Both the position numbers and the translations under genes were made by a program. From the NCBI RefSeq assembly GCF_000001735.4, contig NC_003076.8, positions 11,036,001-11,100,000 on the forward strand: a stretch of DNA of 64,000 bases, read 5' to 3'. This stretch comes from Arabidopsis thaliana (Eukaryota; Streptophyta; Magnoliopsida; Brassicales; Brassicaceae). This document shows positions 11,185 to 23,338 of the stretch, one piece after another (position 1 is the first letter of the stretch; every line of letters begins with the position of its first letter). The notes below the pieces were generated by a model. The model was not told the origin of the DNA, ran no database searches, and worked only from the letters and a program-made list of their open reading frames with translations.

Positions 11185-12446
11185 TTAGATCGGCAAGTTC
11201 ATAAACGCGGGTCTGACGACTTTAGAGATCAGGTATAGTCCTTCCCAGTTCGCCCCAAGCTTCCTAGCGTTCGGCTCGTCGGTGTTTTGAAAGATTTTTC
11301 GGAGAACTCGGTCTCCTTCATGAAATCTTCGCTGTCGGTAATTCTGTATTCGCACTAGGGCTGAATCTCTTCGTTCATCGATTAGATCTAGCTCGTCGAT
11401 TATCCTTTGAGTATTATCTGGTTCGCGCTCGGGAGACAGGCTCCGCCGCAGACACGGTACTGTCATTTCGGCTGGAATCACACATTCCGTTCTATAGACT
11501 AATGTGAATGGGGTTTCCCCTGTGGCTCGACGAGGCGTTGTTCGATGTGACCATAGAACACCTTTGAGTTCGTCGGCCCACGAGCCCTTCTTGGCGGTGA
11601 GTCGCTTTTTCAAGCCGTCAAGGATCGTCTTGTTTGCGGCCTCGGCTTGACCGTTCCCTTGGGGATACCGTGGTGTTGACTTGCTAAGACGGATTCCCCA
11701 CTTATCGCAAAAACCTTGGAAGCGGGTCGATATGAATTGCGAGCCGTTGTCTGTAACGATCTCGTAAGGGATACCGTGGTGACATAGGATGTGTTTCCAC
11801 ACAAAACTTTTCGACTTGAGCGTCCTTGATGCTGGCGTACGATTCGGCCTCTATCCATTTAGAGAAGTAATCGGTTAAGACAAAAACTAACTTCTTTTAC
11901 TTCGAGGCGTGCATCGGGCTGATTATGTCCATCGACCAACGCATAAATGGATATGGTGAGGCGATTGATAAAGCTCGGCCGGTGGATGGATCGTTGGTGC
12001 GTGCCTTTGGCATTTTTCGCATCGTTTGGAGAACTTTTCGCAATCCTTGATCATCGCTGGCCAGAAATAACCGTGGCGTTTTATCTTTATAGCTAGGGCT
12101 CTTCCCCGGAATGATTTCCACACAAGCCTCCGTGAACTTCTTTCATGACTTTGCGAGCTGCTTCTTTTTCCACGCAAGTCATTAAGGGTCCTGATAACCG
12201 CCACTTGAAGAGTTTCTCCTCGACCAGAACGAAACGCGCAGCCTGATCTTTCAGCTTCCGAGCTTCCCACTTGTTCGAGGGCACTTTTCCTTCAGATATG
12301 TAGCTTCTGATGGGTTCTATCCATTCTGAATTGCAACCAAGGTCCGACCTGTCATCTGAAGCATCTTCGCAACCCGCGACAACCTGTACGGGGAAGGCAT
12401 GTTCCTCTTTGTCAAGCTCGATGCTTGGCTTTTCGATAAACTCCAC
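11185..12446 (-). pseudogene. TAT-A integrase
   Basis: Integrase of the Ty3/gypsy pol; it inserts the cDNA copy into the genome. Visible in order are [12 protein letters not shown] and EKCQRHAP (the HHCC zinc finger, 12150-12000), [10 protein letters not shown] with the first catalytic Asp (about 11940), VTDNGSQF with the second (about 11760), and NGQAEAANK with the Glu (about 11640), followed by a C-terminal part with LGANWEG (about 11240). The fragments change frame near 12120, 11920 and 11830, so it is broken. The C-terminal reading frame ends at 11185, and the post-pol motif follows 80 bases later. Confidence 0.8.
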
Positions 12447-12599
12447 TGGGATGAATCTCCTCAGGTTTGGGTCGGATGTTGAGGCCAGAGCAGCTAGGGC
12501 GTCGGCCGACGTACTTTCCCCTCAGGAATCCTTGTCAACTCGAACTCGTCGAACTGTTTCACCCGATCTTGTACATGAGCATGATAGGCTTCCATTCGT

Positions 12600-14268
12600 T
12601 CGTCTCGAGCCGTGTACTATCCGTTGAACTGATTCGCGACGAGCTAGGAGGAGCAAAAAGCTCAGATTTTCATGATCTTCAGTCCCCGAGCTAGATTAAG
12701 CCCAGCCACGAGTGCTTCGTATTCGGCCACGTTGTTGGTTGCCTCGAAATTCAGTCTGAATGACTGCTCGAGAACCTCGCCCGTGGGTGAGGTGAGACGG
12801 AGATCCACGCTCGAACCTTATTTTGATGACGAGCCGTCCACGTGTAGTTGTCAAGTTGTATCGAGCGGATTCTCCCTAGCTTCCTTTGTTCGACGATAAA
12901 GTCGTCTAGGACCTGGGATTTTGCACACATTTTGTTCCGATACTGATGTCATACTCGCTGAGCTCGATAGCCCACTTAGCCAGACGACCCTATTGGCTCG
13001 GACTACGCAAGACAGCGCGGAGCGGCATGGATCCCATTACCACGATGGAGTGGGATTGGAAATAGGGTCGCAGCTTTCGAGCTGACATTACGACTGCTAA
13101 CGCAAGTTTTTCCATTTGCAGGTAGTGAGATTCTGCGCCAGTAAATGTTTGTGAGACGTAAAAGATCGGCTTCTATTCGCCTCTGTCATCTCAGACTAAA
13201 ACTCCGCTGAACGCAGAATCCGATACAGCGACATACAAATAGAGTGGTTCTCCGATTACAGATTTCGCGAGGATCGGTGGGGTCGCTTGGTACTTCTTGA
13301 GTTTCTGGAAAGCCTCCTCGCATCGGGTTGTCCATTCGAACTTTTTATTTCCCCGAAGCACGTCGTAAAAAGCCAAGCATTTGTCGGTGGATCGGGAGAT
13401 GAATCAATTAAGGGCTGCGACTCTTCCAGTTAGATGCTGCACTTCGCGTTTGTTTTGAGGCGATGCCATTCCCAATAACGCCTCGATTTGCTTCGGATTT
13501 GCCTCGATGCCGCAATGCGTAACTAGATATCCGAGGAATCTTACTCCGAAGCGACATTTGGTTGGATTAAACTTAACGTTGTAGAGGTTAAGCTGCTGGA
13601 AACATTCGCGTAAATGGGCTATGTGTTCTTCCTCTTCCATGGATTTTACCAGCATATCGTCGATGTACACTTCCATTGTTTTTCCGATCTGTAGTGTGAA
13701 GATTTTGTTGACGAAACGCTGGTAAGTTGCCCTGGCGTTGCTAAGTCCGAATGGCATCACTCGGTAACAAAAAATTCTTTGCTCTGTGTAGAAATCGGTC
13801 TTTGGTCTTTGGGGTTCATCATGATCTGGTTGTATCCAGCGAAAGCGTCCATGAATGATAGCAATTTGTTCCCAGAGGTTTATTCCACGAGGCGATCGAT
13901 ATGCGGTAGTGGGAAACTGTCCTTTGGGCAGGCTTTGTTCAGGTCGGTGAAGTCGAAGCACACTCTCCACTTGTCGTTCTTCTTTTTCACCACGACCAGA
14001 TTTGCAAGCTAGTCGGGATATTTCGCCTCGGTGATGGAGCCGATCCTTAGCAGTTTCTCTACCTCGGCTCTCACAGCCCCCGACCTAACTTTCTCCTCTT
14101 CTGCTTAACAGGTTTAAACATTAGGTCGACGTTGAGCTCGTGCTCTACGATTTTGACGCTTACTCCAGGCAAGTTTTCCGAGGACCAGGCGAAGGTGTTG
14201 ACGTTTTCCCTGAGGAAAGAAGTTAGCTCGGTCGTCACCTCTTCGCCCAAATCTCCGCCAATTTCCAC
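12600..14268 (-). pseudogene. TAT-A reverse transcriptase and RNase H
   Basis: Reverse transcriptase copies the element RNA into DNA. The N-terminal part (14268-14071) has the TFAWSSENLPGV and HELNVD motifs. The catalytic motif YIDDM is intact at 13653-13667, followed by HLTGRVAALN (about 13410) and an FEWTTRCEEAFQKLK RNase H connection (about 13330). The RNase H domain, in a different frame, lies around 12850-12650 with a VDGSS-like start and a VAEYEAL-like motif. Frame changes near 13980, 13400, 13190 and 12900 break it. Confidence 0.8.
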
Positions 14269-14352
14269 GCATCGTTCGAGGTTCTCCTCATCAAGACAAA
14301 CATATATTACTGGGTCAGAAACTGGTCTCGTTGATTCCCGGATCTTTAGTTG

Positions 14353-15068
14353 CTATAACTGCTCGGAGATTGCTTTTTCTTCGGCTCGTCCCAACTTAGC
14401 CTTCTTGTGATTTGCGTCGGCTGTTGATTCGGTGACGGGGTTTCTAAGTTTGTGTGCTGCCATGAAGCGAATTCGGGCACTTTTCTGATTTCTCCAGATG
14501 GTCTTCACGACGTTGCTTGTGGGAAAGTTCAGGCAGAGATGATAAGTTGAGGCGACGGCTCGAATTTGATTTAGCCATGGCGTTCTGATAATTGCGTTAT
14601 AAACGGTTGGCTGGTCAGTAACGGAGAAATCGACGATTTTTGTTATTCCTTTGGCTCGGACTGGTAATTTGATGGTGCTGGGGTCATGGTGGTCTCTCAA
14701 GAGAATCCGAGCACAGGTCGTGGAGTCGGTACGACTTGCGCCATATCGATCTTCATTTCTCGCAAGGTCGTCAGAAAAATGATGTCCAGCGTGCTCCCTG
14801 TATCGACTAAAATTTGCTCGACATTGAAATCTCTGATAGTCATTGTAATGACCAAGGGATCATTGTGCGGCCGATACAGGCCGTTAGTATCGCTCTCATG
14901 GAAAGTGACTTCGTCGTCTGGTCCGTTAAATGACCGCGTCCAGTTACAGTTTGAACCGGCCTTCCTCTGATAAGCTTTGATTGAATCCGTTGTGTCTTGA
15001 CAAAAAGCTGAATCTCCCAAAATCGTGAAGATTCTCCCTCGAGCAGCTTCTGGCTCGTCATCATCCAC
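14353..15068 (-). pseudogene. TAT-A aspartic protease
   Basis: Retropepsin-type protease that processes gag-pol. The catalytic DTGS is intact at 14793-14804 within ILVDTGSTLDIIFL. TDQPTVYNAIIRTPWL (about 14600) is the family flap/C-terminal motif, where ILGRPWL would be usual. Two frames are used, with the change near 14700. The upstream link to gag is cut by the inserted LTR element ending at 15122. Confidence 0.8.
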
Positions 15069-15121
15069 CTCGCGGTTGCCTCGCCTCTCTTGGGCCCTTC
15101 AAGGTTCGCCGTGGGGGCTGC

Positions 15122-15894
15122 CTATAACGCCCCCGAATCGCTCTATGGCCAGACAAGCCAAGGGCAACCCGGAAATGCCACATTGATAGCTAACACGGAC
15201 AACCCAACTTAGGTTCCAAATGGCTTTAGACCTTTAGCCAGATTATCCACATGAACATCCCTCACGAACGCGGTTTAGGCTTTTCAACCCTTGCCATGAC
15301 CGTGAGTTATGTCAGTCCGGACAAGACTAATATCGCATGAAACACACTCTTTATATGAAAATAATCTTTTATAATATATAAATTTCTCAGACAACCAAGT
15401 ATCCAAAATGTTTCAACAATGGCCCCTTGAGCATACACTCTCAAATCCAACAAAAATCATAATTATTAAGTTTTGCAAAAAGCAACAAACTCTATACCGG
15501 CTTTCCTACGTCCTGAGCATCCCTCTAATGGTTCCCACTAAGGTTTCCTACAAAACAAAATGGAGTCATACGTAATCTAAGATTACTTAGTGAGCTCGGT
15601 CTATGCAACTAAGACTCCATTTTTATTAACTCTTTTAAATAGGGCCCGATATGCTGCCTTCAAACACCCCACACCAAAAACACAAACTCCCGGGATCTCT
15701 CGCTTTACAACCACAAAGGCATGTAACCAGAGCATCCCTACCAAACGCTACACCATCGTGTAGACAACTCGGCTAGGGTAGCTAGCCCCGTCTCTCCGAG
15801 CCCTTCGCACTAAGTGGCAGTAAGGTAACAACGTTAACAAGATCCCACAATAGCACGATTCACTACGAAGGTCAGACATACCACGATCTTGATA
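15122..15894 (-). repeat. 3' LTR remnant of the inserted element
   Basis: Closely matches 17043-17913 (for example GACAAGCCAAGGGCAACC at both). It lacks about 110 bases found at 17518-17628. The element-strand end reads GGGGCGTTATA, probably from a TG...CA LTR with a C-to-T change. Confidence 0.85.
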
Positions 15895-17042
15895 CGCTTT
15901 TCGGTACTACGTCCTTTCGTTCTCATATTTACCTTTACGATGCTTCCAATCTTAACTTCGTTTAACTCATCATCTTCTTTGAATCTACAACCTCCTCTTA
16001 TTTTGTACACTTCTCCCTTTAGCGGCTTCAGTTGAACTACTTAACTCATCACTCTTCTGTACCGACTTTCTCCTTTAAGTTTTGGATCTTTCATACCTTG
16101 CACCTTTACTCGCTCGATAATCCTCTTGCATTATCTCTATCTTGATCATCCCGCTTACACCCGTTTACTCTCTGATCATGTATCCTTCTTCGAACATTAC
16201 CATTTGATTCTTAGGCTCAGTTTTCTTCCCACATCCCTCCGATAACGATATTACTTTGATCAAACTTCACCTTCTCGATTTTTTAATTCACCTCACCTTG
16301 TCTTATTACGCCTCCTTTTTCCCTTTATAATGATCCCAAAAATATACTCCATCTCCTTTCTTGAGCTTCATCGTTACTCACCATATATTGATTTGTGATC
16401 ACCACTTATGTCTCTTAAATTGTTTTGCTCCCCCAGTACTCAATCTCTTCTTCACCCACTTCTTTGTTATGCTCCTTACTCTTCATTTAAATGATCTCTT
16501 TCCTTCTAATCACTTACTTCTTCTCAGCTTCATCACTTCCCTCATGCCTAAATCTGATTAATAAGTCTTACTCATCATTCTTCCAAATGATTTCATTCAT
16601 CTTCCATTTTCCTCCTTCCTTAGAAATGATCTTTCCACCTTCGGCTCTTGTCCTCTACAATTCGCATCTCATCACCCACCTTGGCTCTTACTCTTTATCC
16701 AAAACTTCTACTCAACTTCTCTTTCACTATTCTTTAGTTTTCTCCAAAACCACTCACTCGCTTCTCCACTTGACCTCACTTGAGTTACAAGCCCTTGTTA
16801 CTGAACTCGGCCACAATGCTTCACCTCTTTCATAATTTTGGTTGCGGTTCCCCACGGCCATCCATTCTCGGTCCAATCTAAATGTACAATTGCAAGAACG
16901 ACAAGGGTAATACCTAACCCATTCCCCACTAACTCAGGACATACCGGTTTACCTAGTTGCTTTTACGACTCATTTACTCGATAAAACTTTTAGAAAACGT
17001 GTGTCCCGTGAGCATCATGAACCATGCTCTGATACCAAAAAT
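15895..17042 (-). other. Leader region and primer site of the inserted element
   Basis: Pyrimidine-rich on the plus strand, without a usable reading frame. The primer binding site abuts the 5' LTR at 17022-17037. I see no gag. Confidence 0.65.
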
Positions 17043-19216
17043 TGTACCCCGAATCGCTCTATGGCCGGACAAGCCAAGGGCAACCCAGAAACGCTACATT
17101 GATAGCTAACACGGACAACCCAACTTAGGTTCCAAATGGCTTTAGACCCTTAGCCAGATTATCCACATGAACATCCCTCACGAACGCGGTTTAGGCTTTT
17201 CAACCCTTGCCATGATCGTGAGTTATGTCAGTCCGAACAAGACTAATATCGCATGAAACACACTCTTTATATGAAAATAATTTTTTATAATATAGAAATT
17301 TCTCAGACAACCAAGTATCCAAAACGTTTCAACAATGGGCCCTTGAGCATACACGCTCAAATCCAACAAAAATCATAATCATAAGTTTTGCAAAAAGCAA
17401 CAAACTCTATACCGGCGTTCCTACGTGAGCATCCCTTTAATGGTTCCCACTAAGGTTTTCTGCGAAACAAAATGGAGTCATAAGTAATCTAAGATTACTT
17501 AGTGAGCCCGGTCTACCTGCAACAGATATTAGTTCCCCATCCCATTATCATAACACGAAACACGCAACAGAGAATAACAACAAAAGGTAGCTTGCCGAAG
17601 CATCTACCAAAAATATGCACATGCAACTAAGACTCAAGTTTTATTAAGTCTTTTAAATAGGGCCCGATATGTTGCCTTCAAACACTCCCACACCAAAAAC
17701 ACAAACTCTCGGGATCTCTCGCTTTACAACCACAAAGGCATATAACCAGAGCATCCCTACCTAACGCTACACCGTCGTGTAGACAACTCGGCCAGGGTAG
17801 CTAGCCCCGTCTCTCCGAGCCCTTTGCACTAAGTGGCGATCAAGTAACAACGTTAACAAGATCCCACAATAGCACGGTTCACTACGAAGGTCAGACATAC
17901 CACGATCTTGATAAGCTTATGATCTCTGCCTCGTACCACGAGCACCACGTATCAAGACCCAACATTTAAGATATTATGAGACATATTGTTACTCAAACTC
18001 ATAGAATCATCAATATTCTTACTCACCACAACCTCCCAAACATAAGCCTTAAAGCATAAGAATTTAAACGATCTAATATGCGGCTTAGTACCATCACACC
18101 ATTAATCAATACTCATATAATTCATGAAATAAATCAATGAATGCAAGAGTATATGATCATGCAACCAAAAAATCAATCAATCACCCAAACAAACACTCAA
18201 ACCTATCATGCGCCATATCACACGCTTCGAGACTCACAGAGATTCGGTTGAAGGTTTAAGGTTAGCTTCAACGATTCTCGGACATTCCATGGCTTCCCAA
18301 TCTTGATCCCAGCTAAATTTAACTCTCCTCATCTTGATCTAACACCTCTTGATAGAAGCAGCCTTGATTCATGAAGCTTTACTCCGAATAAACATTTATG
18401 GGACGGGTTCCTCGGAAGGTTCTTGATCGGACAGAATAACAGCATGGATTTCTCGCTCATGGGCAGGAGTTCTCGATCACGGACATGATTTCTTCCCTCA
18501 CGGTCAAAGAATCTTAGTCACGGGCAGAGTTTTTCAATTGTGGGCAAGTTTTCTCTCGGTTAAAGGCAATTTTTATGAGTCGGGCAGCCTTTCGGTTCTA
18601 TCTCCTTTCTCTCATCAAATGGCTCGAGTTTGGTCAAGTATTTATAAATGGGACAGCTTGGCCACCAAGCAAACGCATGTCATCTCGTGGTGACACCTTG
18701 CGGGACACATGTCGCCCGCCCGTGGAGACACATATGCTGTAGAAATGGGACGATGACACGTGGAAAAGGAAACTTCGGCTCCAATCCTCTTAAATTTGGC
18801 TTCAAGCAACTTTGATTGGGCTCCAAGTAAGCCAGCCCACGTGTCCATGGCGTGGTCAAAGGGCGGTCAACGCCCGTCTGGGCAAACTTTGCCCGCGGCA
18901 CGCCCGTATTGCCCAATCTTGCCCATTCTTGCCCATCTTTGCCCATTTTTGCCCAAATAGTAATTTTGTTTTCCCTTTGATGGTTTAACACCTTTTGGGC
19001 ACATATGGGAATTGACCATGTACGCGGGGCAACTTCCTCTCGTTTTGGCTTCGCCTAGATGACCCAACTTTGAACTAGAATTGGCCAAGTTCATTTTTAC
19101 CTTGCCCATCTCTTTGGCTTTCGTTCCTTAACTATTTCTTTCTCTTCTAATTCTTCCTCGGTCGTTCCTTGATGTTTTCCCGTTTGGCCGCTTACCCTTT
19201 AGCGAGGGTCACTACA
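17043..19216 (-). repeat. 5' LTR of the inserted element (2174 bp)
   Basis: On the minus strand it starts TGTAGTGACCC and ends GGGGTACA. It includes a degenerate array of TCACGGGCA-like units (about 18455-18580) and a strict 10-base tandem array (18909-18958). Confidence 0.8.
18909..18958. repeat. Five tandem 10 bp units TTGCCCANNN
   Basis: TTGCCCAATC, TTGCCCATTC, TTGCCCATCT, TTGCCCATTT and TTGCCCAAAT follow each other with a 10-base period, inside the LTR U3. Confidence 0.95.
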
Positions 19217-19221
19217 CTGCC

Positions 19222-20902
19222 TGTTCAGGGTTTGCCACGGTGTTTACCTGCTTAACGTTCACATTCTCTGGTTCCATGTCTTCAATGGTTAAGCCCCCGC
19301 CAATTTCACCAGTTAGGAACTTGGCTGCCAATTTTGCACCGAGGCTACGACATCTAGAAGTGTGATGGCCGTAGCTCTTGTGCAACTTGTAGTACTCCTG
19401 CTCATTTCCCGTGGGTTGATCCTTCATCCACGTCCTTGGCCATGGTCTCACCCTCGACCTAGGGGTGTATCGGCTTGTGATTGTGGGCTCCGGAGAAGTT
19501 TCGCCCTTCATGGTGTACGAATGTCCCGCCTTGAGCGCCCTTTTTATGGCTTGGAGCGCTTGGTTGGGATTTTTCGCCACGAGGCGTTTGGTTCGGCGGC
19601 TCGTGCCTTTTCGACAGCCATTCTATTTCTTCCTCATGAGAACATAATTCGAGGCTCAGGTGCAAGGCGTCCAAGATTTTTTGTGGTTTGGACAAATTTA
19701 ACTCCTTTCGGAATTCGGACTTGTACCACATCCCTTCTTCAGAGCAGAGAGAGTCGCGACGTCATTGATTCCCTCGACTTTTGCTAGGGTGGATCAGAAC
19801 TTTGTTAGGAAATCCCTAAGTGTCTCGTTCAGCTGTTGAGATAGCGACCAAAGGTCGGCATCAGACGTGCCCGGATCGATTAGCACCGAGTATTGCTTGA
19901 GGAAGAGCGTCGATAGCTCCTGAAAACTGTTGACAGAATTTCCTTCGAGTCTTGAGAACCAATCTAGGGCTGGTCCTTTCAAATGTTTAACGAACATATA
20001 ACAGAGACCGGTGTCTCTTTCCTCAAGCCGTAACTTGGCTCGGGCTATAGAGATTATGAAAGACTTCAAATGCCCCTTCAGGTCGGATGACCCGTTGAAG
20101 TACTCGATCCTTAGCTTTCCTGGGTCTGAAATTATCGCGTTAGAGATCTTGCGAGTGAAAGGCGTGTTGTGGGATTCCACTAGGATGCAGTCGATATTTG
20201 GGGCTGAGGAGACTGCGTTGTGCATCTGTGATCGTACGAGCTTCATCTCGGTTTCCGCCTTGGCTAGGGAGAGTTTGATGGCGTTATTTCCAGCTTCCTA
20301 GCGTATTCCTCAGCCCATCTAACGTTTTCTTCCAAATCTTCGCCATCGGAGACTTCGATCTGGTCAACCTCGTCAACTTCGGCTCGGGGAATTGGATCCC
20401 GCGGGTCGGCTTCTTTCCCTTAATCCATCATATTCTCTCCCGAGGCTACTGGTTCTGCTCGGGTTTCGCCGAGCCCTGAAGGAGTTTGCCGAAATGGCCT
20501 CGTTGTGTTACCTGGTGTGTTGAACACAAGTCTTGTTGGATTGAGATCTGCCGCTGCTCGCCGATCAGGAAAGTGTCGTGCGCCGAAGCGATTGGTCCTG
20601 ACCTGTCCTTGAGAAGTAGCCGCTTTGAGCTGTTGGGCCAAGAATCGGTTTGCTTGCTCTTGGTCGTTCCCCTTCTTCTGGAGTTGTGCCATCATGCTTC
20701 TCAGTCCTGCTAGGACTGCGGGAGCGGCGACTTCGGGAGCATTTGTCTGGATTGGAGGAACAGGGTTTCCCTCCATGTCAACGGTGGTAGCGGGGATCTG
20801 GTTGTTGGTCATCGTTGCTCGATCGATCGGTTCTGTGTTCTTGGAGTAAGAGAAATCTCTTTCCCCTCCTTCTAGCGCCGAATTGTGCGAGTCGAAACTC
20901 AC
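19222..20902 (-). pseudogene. TAT-A gag
   Basis: Nucleocapsid/capsid polyprotein of the Tat-lineage element. The N-terminal part (20902-20420) starts MSFDSHNSALEGGERDF and has a Gln-rich QANRFLAQQLKAATSQGQ stretch. The Retrotrans_gag domain lies at 20246-19794 (YFNGSSDLKGHLKSF, GPALDWFSRLEGNSVNSF, FLKQYSVL). A zinc-knuckle-like YYKLHKSYGHHTSRC follows at about 19385. Frame breaks lie near 20410-20250, 19790 and 19580. The 3' end is cut by the inserted LTR: the last codons run into TGTAG of that LTR, which supplies a stop. Confidence 0.8.
20865..20882 (-). promoter_or_regulatory. TAT-A primer binding site
   Basis: Minus-strand TTCGGCGCTAGAAGGAGG lies one base after the 5' LTR. It has the GGCGC start usual in this group; the tRNA was not identified. 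Confidence 0.6.
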
Positions 20903-21642
20903 ATAGTCAAATTGTATTTAGGGTTTCTTCAAAGAACAGATCTTTGTGAGACTCTCAAAGAACAACAGAATTATTTGATTACCGTGGACGGTGCTCTTGA
21001 TCTTATTACTGAAAAGATGATGATTCGATCGTACAAGTGTTTAGAAAAGTAAAAAATAGGTGTTTTGCCTTCAAAGTCAGAGCGTTTTGATAGCCTGAAG
21101 TTGAGAGCGTCTTTATGCGTGTCCCCTTTGTTCGTTCCTCGAGGCGCTTTATATAGGACCTTGGTAACCCGCCTCTCGCGATATTCCTCGGAAGATTTCC
21201 AGTTATCTCCGGGTCGGCGATAGGGGATATTTTCTATATGGAAATCTTCCTTATTCTTTGGGAGTTTCGGAAAACTTCCATATTCGATAATATCCCAAAG
21301 ATTTTTTGATATGCTTCACCGGATTTTTCGGAAATGATATCTTGACCCTTCACTGAATTTGTATAAGTATCCTCCTCGGGTGGATATTCTACCTTGGGCT
21401 CGAACCGAAGCGATCCCCGAGATATAGTTGAGCTCGGCTCAGGTGTGTTTTCTGGAATAACACCCGAGCCAAGTATCGTTTATCTAAGGTGTTCCCCTGG
21501 GTCACAATGTTTCATCGCACCCGGCTTAGGGTGTGTTTCCTTGAGTAACACCCGAACCGGAACAACACCAAGCCTAGCTCCCGAAGTGCTGATGGTATCC
21601 ATTTGACCGGCTCAGGTACTTGGGTGAAATCCGACCCCAACA
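20884..21642 (-). repeat. TAT-A 5' LTR (759 bp)
   Basis: It runs TG...CA, pairs with 6770-7531, and is followed by the AAACA target duplication. The TATA box is at 21148-21155 on the minus strand. Confidence 0.92.
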
Positions 21643-21778
21643 AAACATAAAAACATTTAGCGCTTACAAACATTTTACGACTGTTAGAGTTTAGAGCAAT
21701 CTCTAGTTACTTTAGTTCTTGTGATTTGTCATGTGTTCTAGAGTTTAAAAAGTTAGCATTAAAGGTAAACTAGTTACT

Positions 21779-21947
21779 GCTAGAGATGGATGAATTCTTG
21801 TCTTTATAGAGACTAGTTATCTTCTATGTTTTTGCTAGAGATGCATCTTTTTCTTGTCTTTATAGAGACTAGTTCTCTTCTCTGTTTTTGCTAGAGATGC
21901 ATCTTTTTCTTGTCTTTACAGAGATTAGTTCTCTTCTCTGTTTTTTT
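21779..21947. repeat. Three tandem copies of a ~56 bp intron unit
   Basis: GCTAGAGATG starts at 21779, 21834 and 21890, each unit containing TTCTTGTCTTTATAGAGACT or a close variant. The array lies in the intron of the CACTA second gene just before the acceptor at 21951. Confidence 0.9.
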
Positions 21948-21951
21948 ACAG

Positions 21952-23338
21952 GTTTAACAGGCATAAAGGTAAACTATCTAGGGCGATTGCTGGAGTATTT
22001 AGGAGGAAATTTGATGGTCCATACTTCATTTGGAAGGTCACTCCTTTGAACATCCGAGAGAGATATTTCAGGAGTTTCCTGGTAAAATTTTCAGTTTTAT
22101 CTTTCAAATATATATTGTTACTCATTTACTAAGTATATGTGCTAACTTATCTCTTTTATTTGTACTATGTAGCGGATGTTCTATTGGGATCATGGGCTTA
22201 CTGAGGCTGTTAGAGCGGGGTTCGAAGTGATAGCCCAGAAGCGGATGAAGGGCATTATTAGTCAAGCTAAGAGGAGTGGTTCACAACCTCTTTTGATTCG
22301 TGATAAACTTTGGAATCAGATGTGGGTTCATTGGAACACCAGTCAGGCAATGGTGAGGAGTGAAAGTGCTTCACAGTGTAGAAACTCCGGTCGTGGCGGT
22401 CTTGGTCCACACAAACATGTATCCGGTCAGAAATCATTTGTGCAAGTTCACCAAGAATTGGTAACATTCCTCTAATAGTCATCCAAACAATTCACTATTT
22501 TCTTATATTAGTTACATGATTTTAATGTGTTTCAATTTCATTGTAGGAGGAACTATATGGGCGCCCTGTAGCATTTGGGGAAGTGTTTATGAAAACACAC
22601 ACTCGAGCTGACGGGTCATATGTTGATGCAAAAGCTGAAAAAGTACCTGAGATTTATAAGAAGACATGTGAAGAGCGACTGATAGAAATAGATGATGATG
22701 GTCCAGAAAATTCAGTGAATTCCTCTGAACAGTCAACTCATCGTGACCTCTGTATTGAAGAAAAGAATGAGATCTTTCTCCAGGTATAGTTTCTATGACA
22801 CCCTTAATTTGTATGTGAATCATTCACTTTATATCGCATCATAGGATTATCTAATTTTAATACTTTGTTGTTAGCCTGTTATGTTGATTGACTTTGCATT
22901 GGTTTCTCTTTGTTTTAGTGTACTGAAAAAGATCAAAAGGGCAACCATTTTGGTCTTGGATCACTTGTGCAGACACTTAGCAAAGGGAAAATGAAAGAAA
23001 GTTATGCAAGCTCTTCTTCATCAATAGCTTTGAAACTTTAAGAACAACTACGCCGCAAGATAGCTGAGCACGACACTGAGAATGCAAGACGGGATGAGGA
23101 CCAACGATAATCTCATAAGCGGATCTCAGGCTTCGAGATGCTTGTTCTGTACATGAAAGATAAAGATCCAGAATTAGTAGCTTTTCTGGCCTCTTCTACA
23201 CCACCTTCAGCCACCAACACCATACCAACAGGCACCACACCGGCAGCCACCAACACCATACCAGCAAGCTCCACACCTTCAGCCACCATACCAGCAGGCA
23301 GCGAATTAAACTCATCCCCTTTGTCTAATGCTTTCTGA
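21952..23338 (+). pseudogene. CACTA second-gene transposase (Transposase_24-like), exons 2 onward
   Basis: The apparent exons are 21952-22081 (KFDGPYFIWKVTPLNIRERY), 22174-22461 (FYWDHGLTEAVRAGF, RSGSQPLLIRDKLWNQM), 22546-22783 (AFGEVFMKTHTRADGSYVD) and 22920-23338. The first three introns after base 21952 have GT-AG borders. The THTRxDGxYVD motif is the mark of the family; it is an En/Spm-type accessory transposase thought to bind the subterminal repeats. The last exon ends in a Thr/Pro/Ala repeat (TNTIP and variants). Stops at 23039-23041 and 23108-23110 break it, both TAA where CAA would fit. The first exon is at 5951-6590. Confidence 0.75.

Larger units (their letters stand above)
15122..19216 (-). 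mobile_element. Deleted LTR retrotransposon inside TAT-A (tRNA-iMet primer type)
   Basis: A minus-strand element with target duplication CTGCC at 15117-15121 and 19217-19221. The 5' LTR is 17043-19216. A primer site reading TTGGTATCAGAGCATGG on the minus strand (17022-17037) matches the start of the tRNA-iMet complement. About 1.1 kb of leader follows, then only the last ~770 bases of the 3' LTR (15122-15894). No gag or pol remains, so one deletion probably removed the whole internal region plus U3 of the 3' LTR. This primer type and long LTRs suit plant chromoviruses, but no protein confirms that. A related solo LTR is at 56218-58350. Confidence 0.75.
6770..21642 (-). mobile_element. TAT-A: complete Tat-lineage (Retand/Ogre-like) Ty3/gypsy element
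   Basis: This is a complete LTR retrotransposon transcribed on the minus strand. Its LTRs are 20884-21642 (5') and 6770-7531 (3'), and the 5-base target duplication AAACA stands at 6765-6769 and 21643-21647. In element order it holds a primer site (20865-20882), gag (20902 to 19222), protease, reverse transcriptase/RNase H and integrase (15068 to 11185), a structured post-pol motif (11107 to 11044), and an antisense gene on the plus strand (7998-10502). A purine-rich tract on the element strand abuts the 3' LTR (7532-7548). All genes carry shifts or stops. A 4.1 kb LTR element interrupts it between gag and protease. The antisense gene between pol and 3' LTR is a known trait of Tat-lineage elements. 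Confidence 0.9.

Noticed and set aside
16361..16835. Overlapping plus-strand open frames in pyrimidine-rich DNA
   Set aside because: They lie in the leader of the inserted LTR element, are compositionally biased (Leu/Ser/Phe) and show no domain.
18642..19109. Open frames with repeated GQEWARLG-like peptide
   Set aside because: Translation of the 10-base TTGCCCA array within an LTR; not a protein gene.
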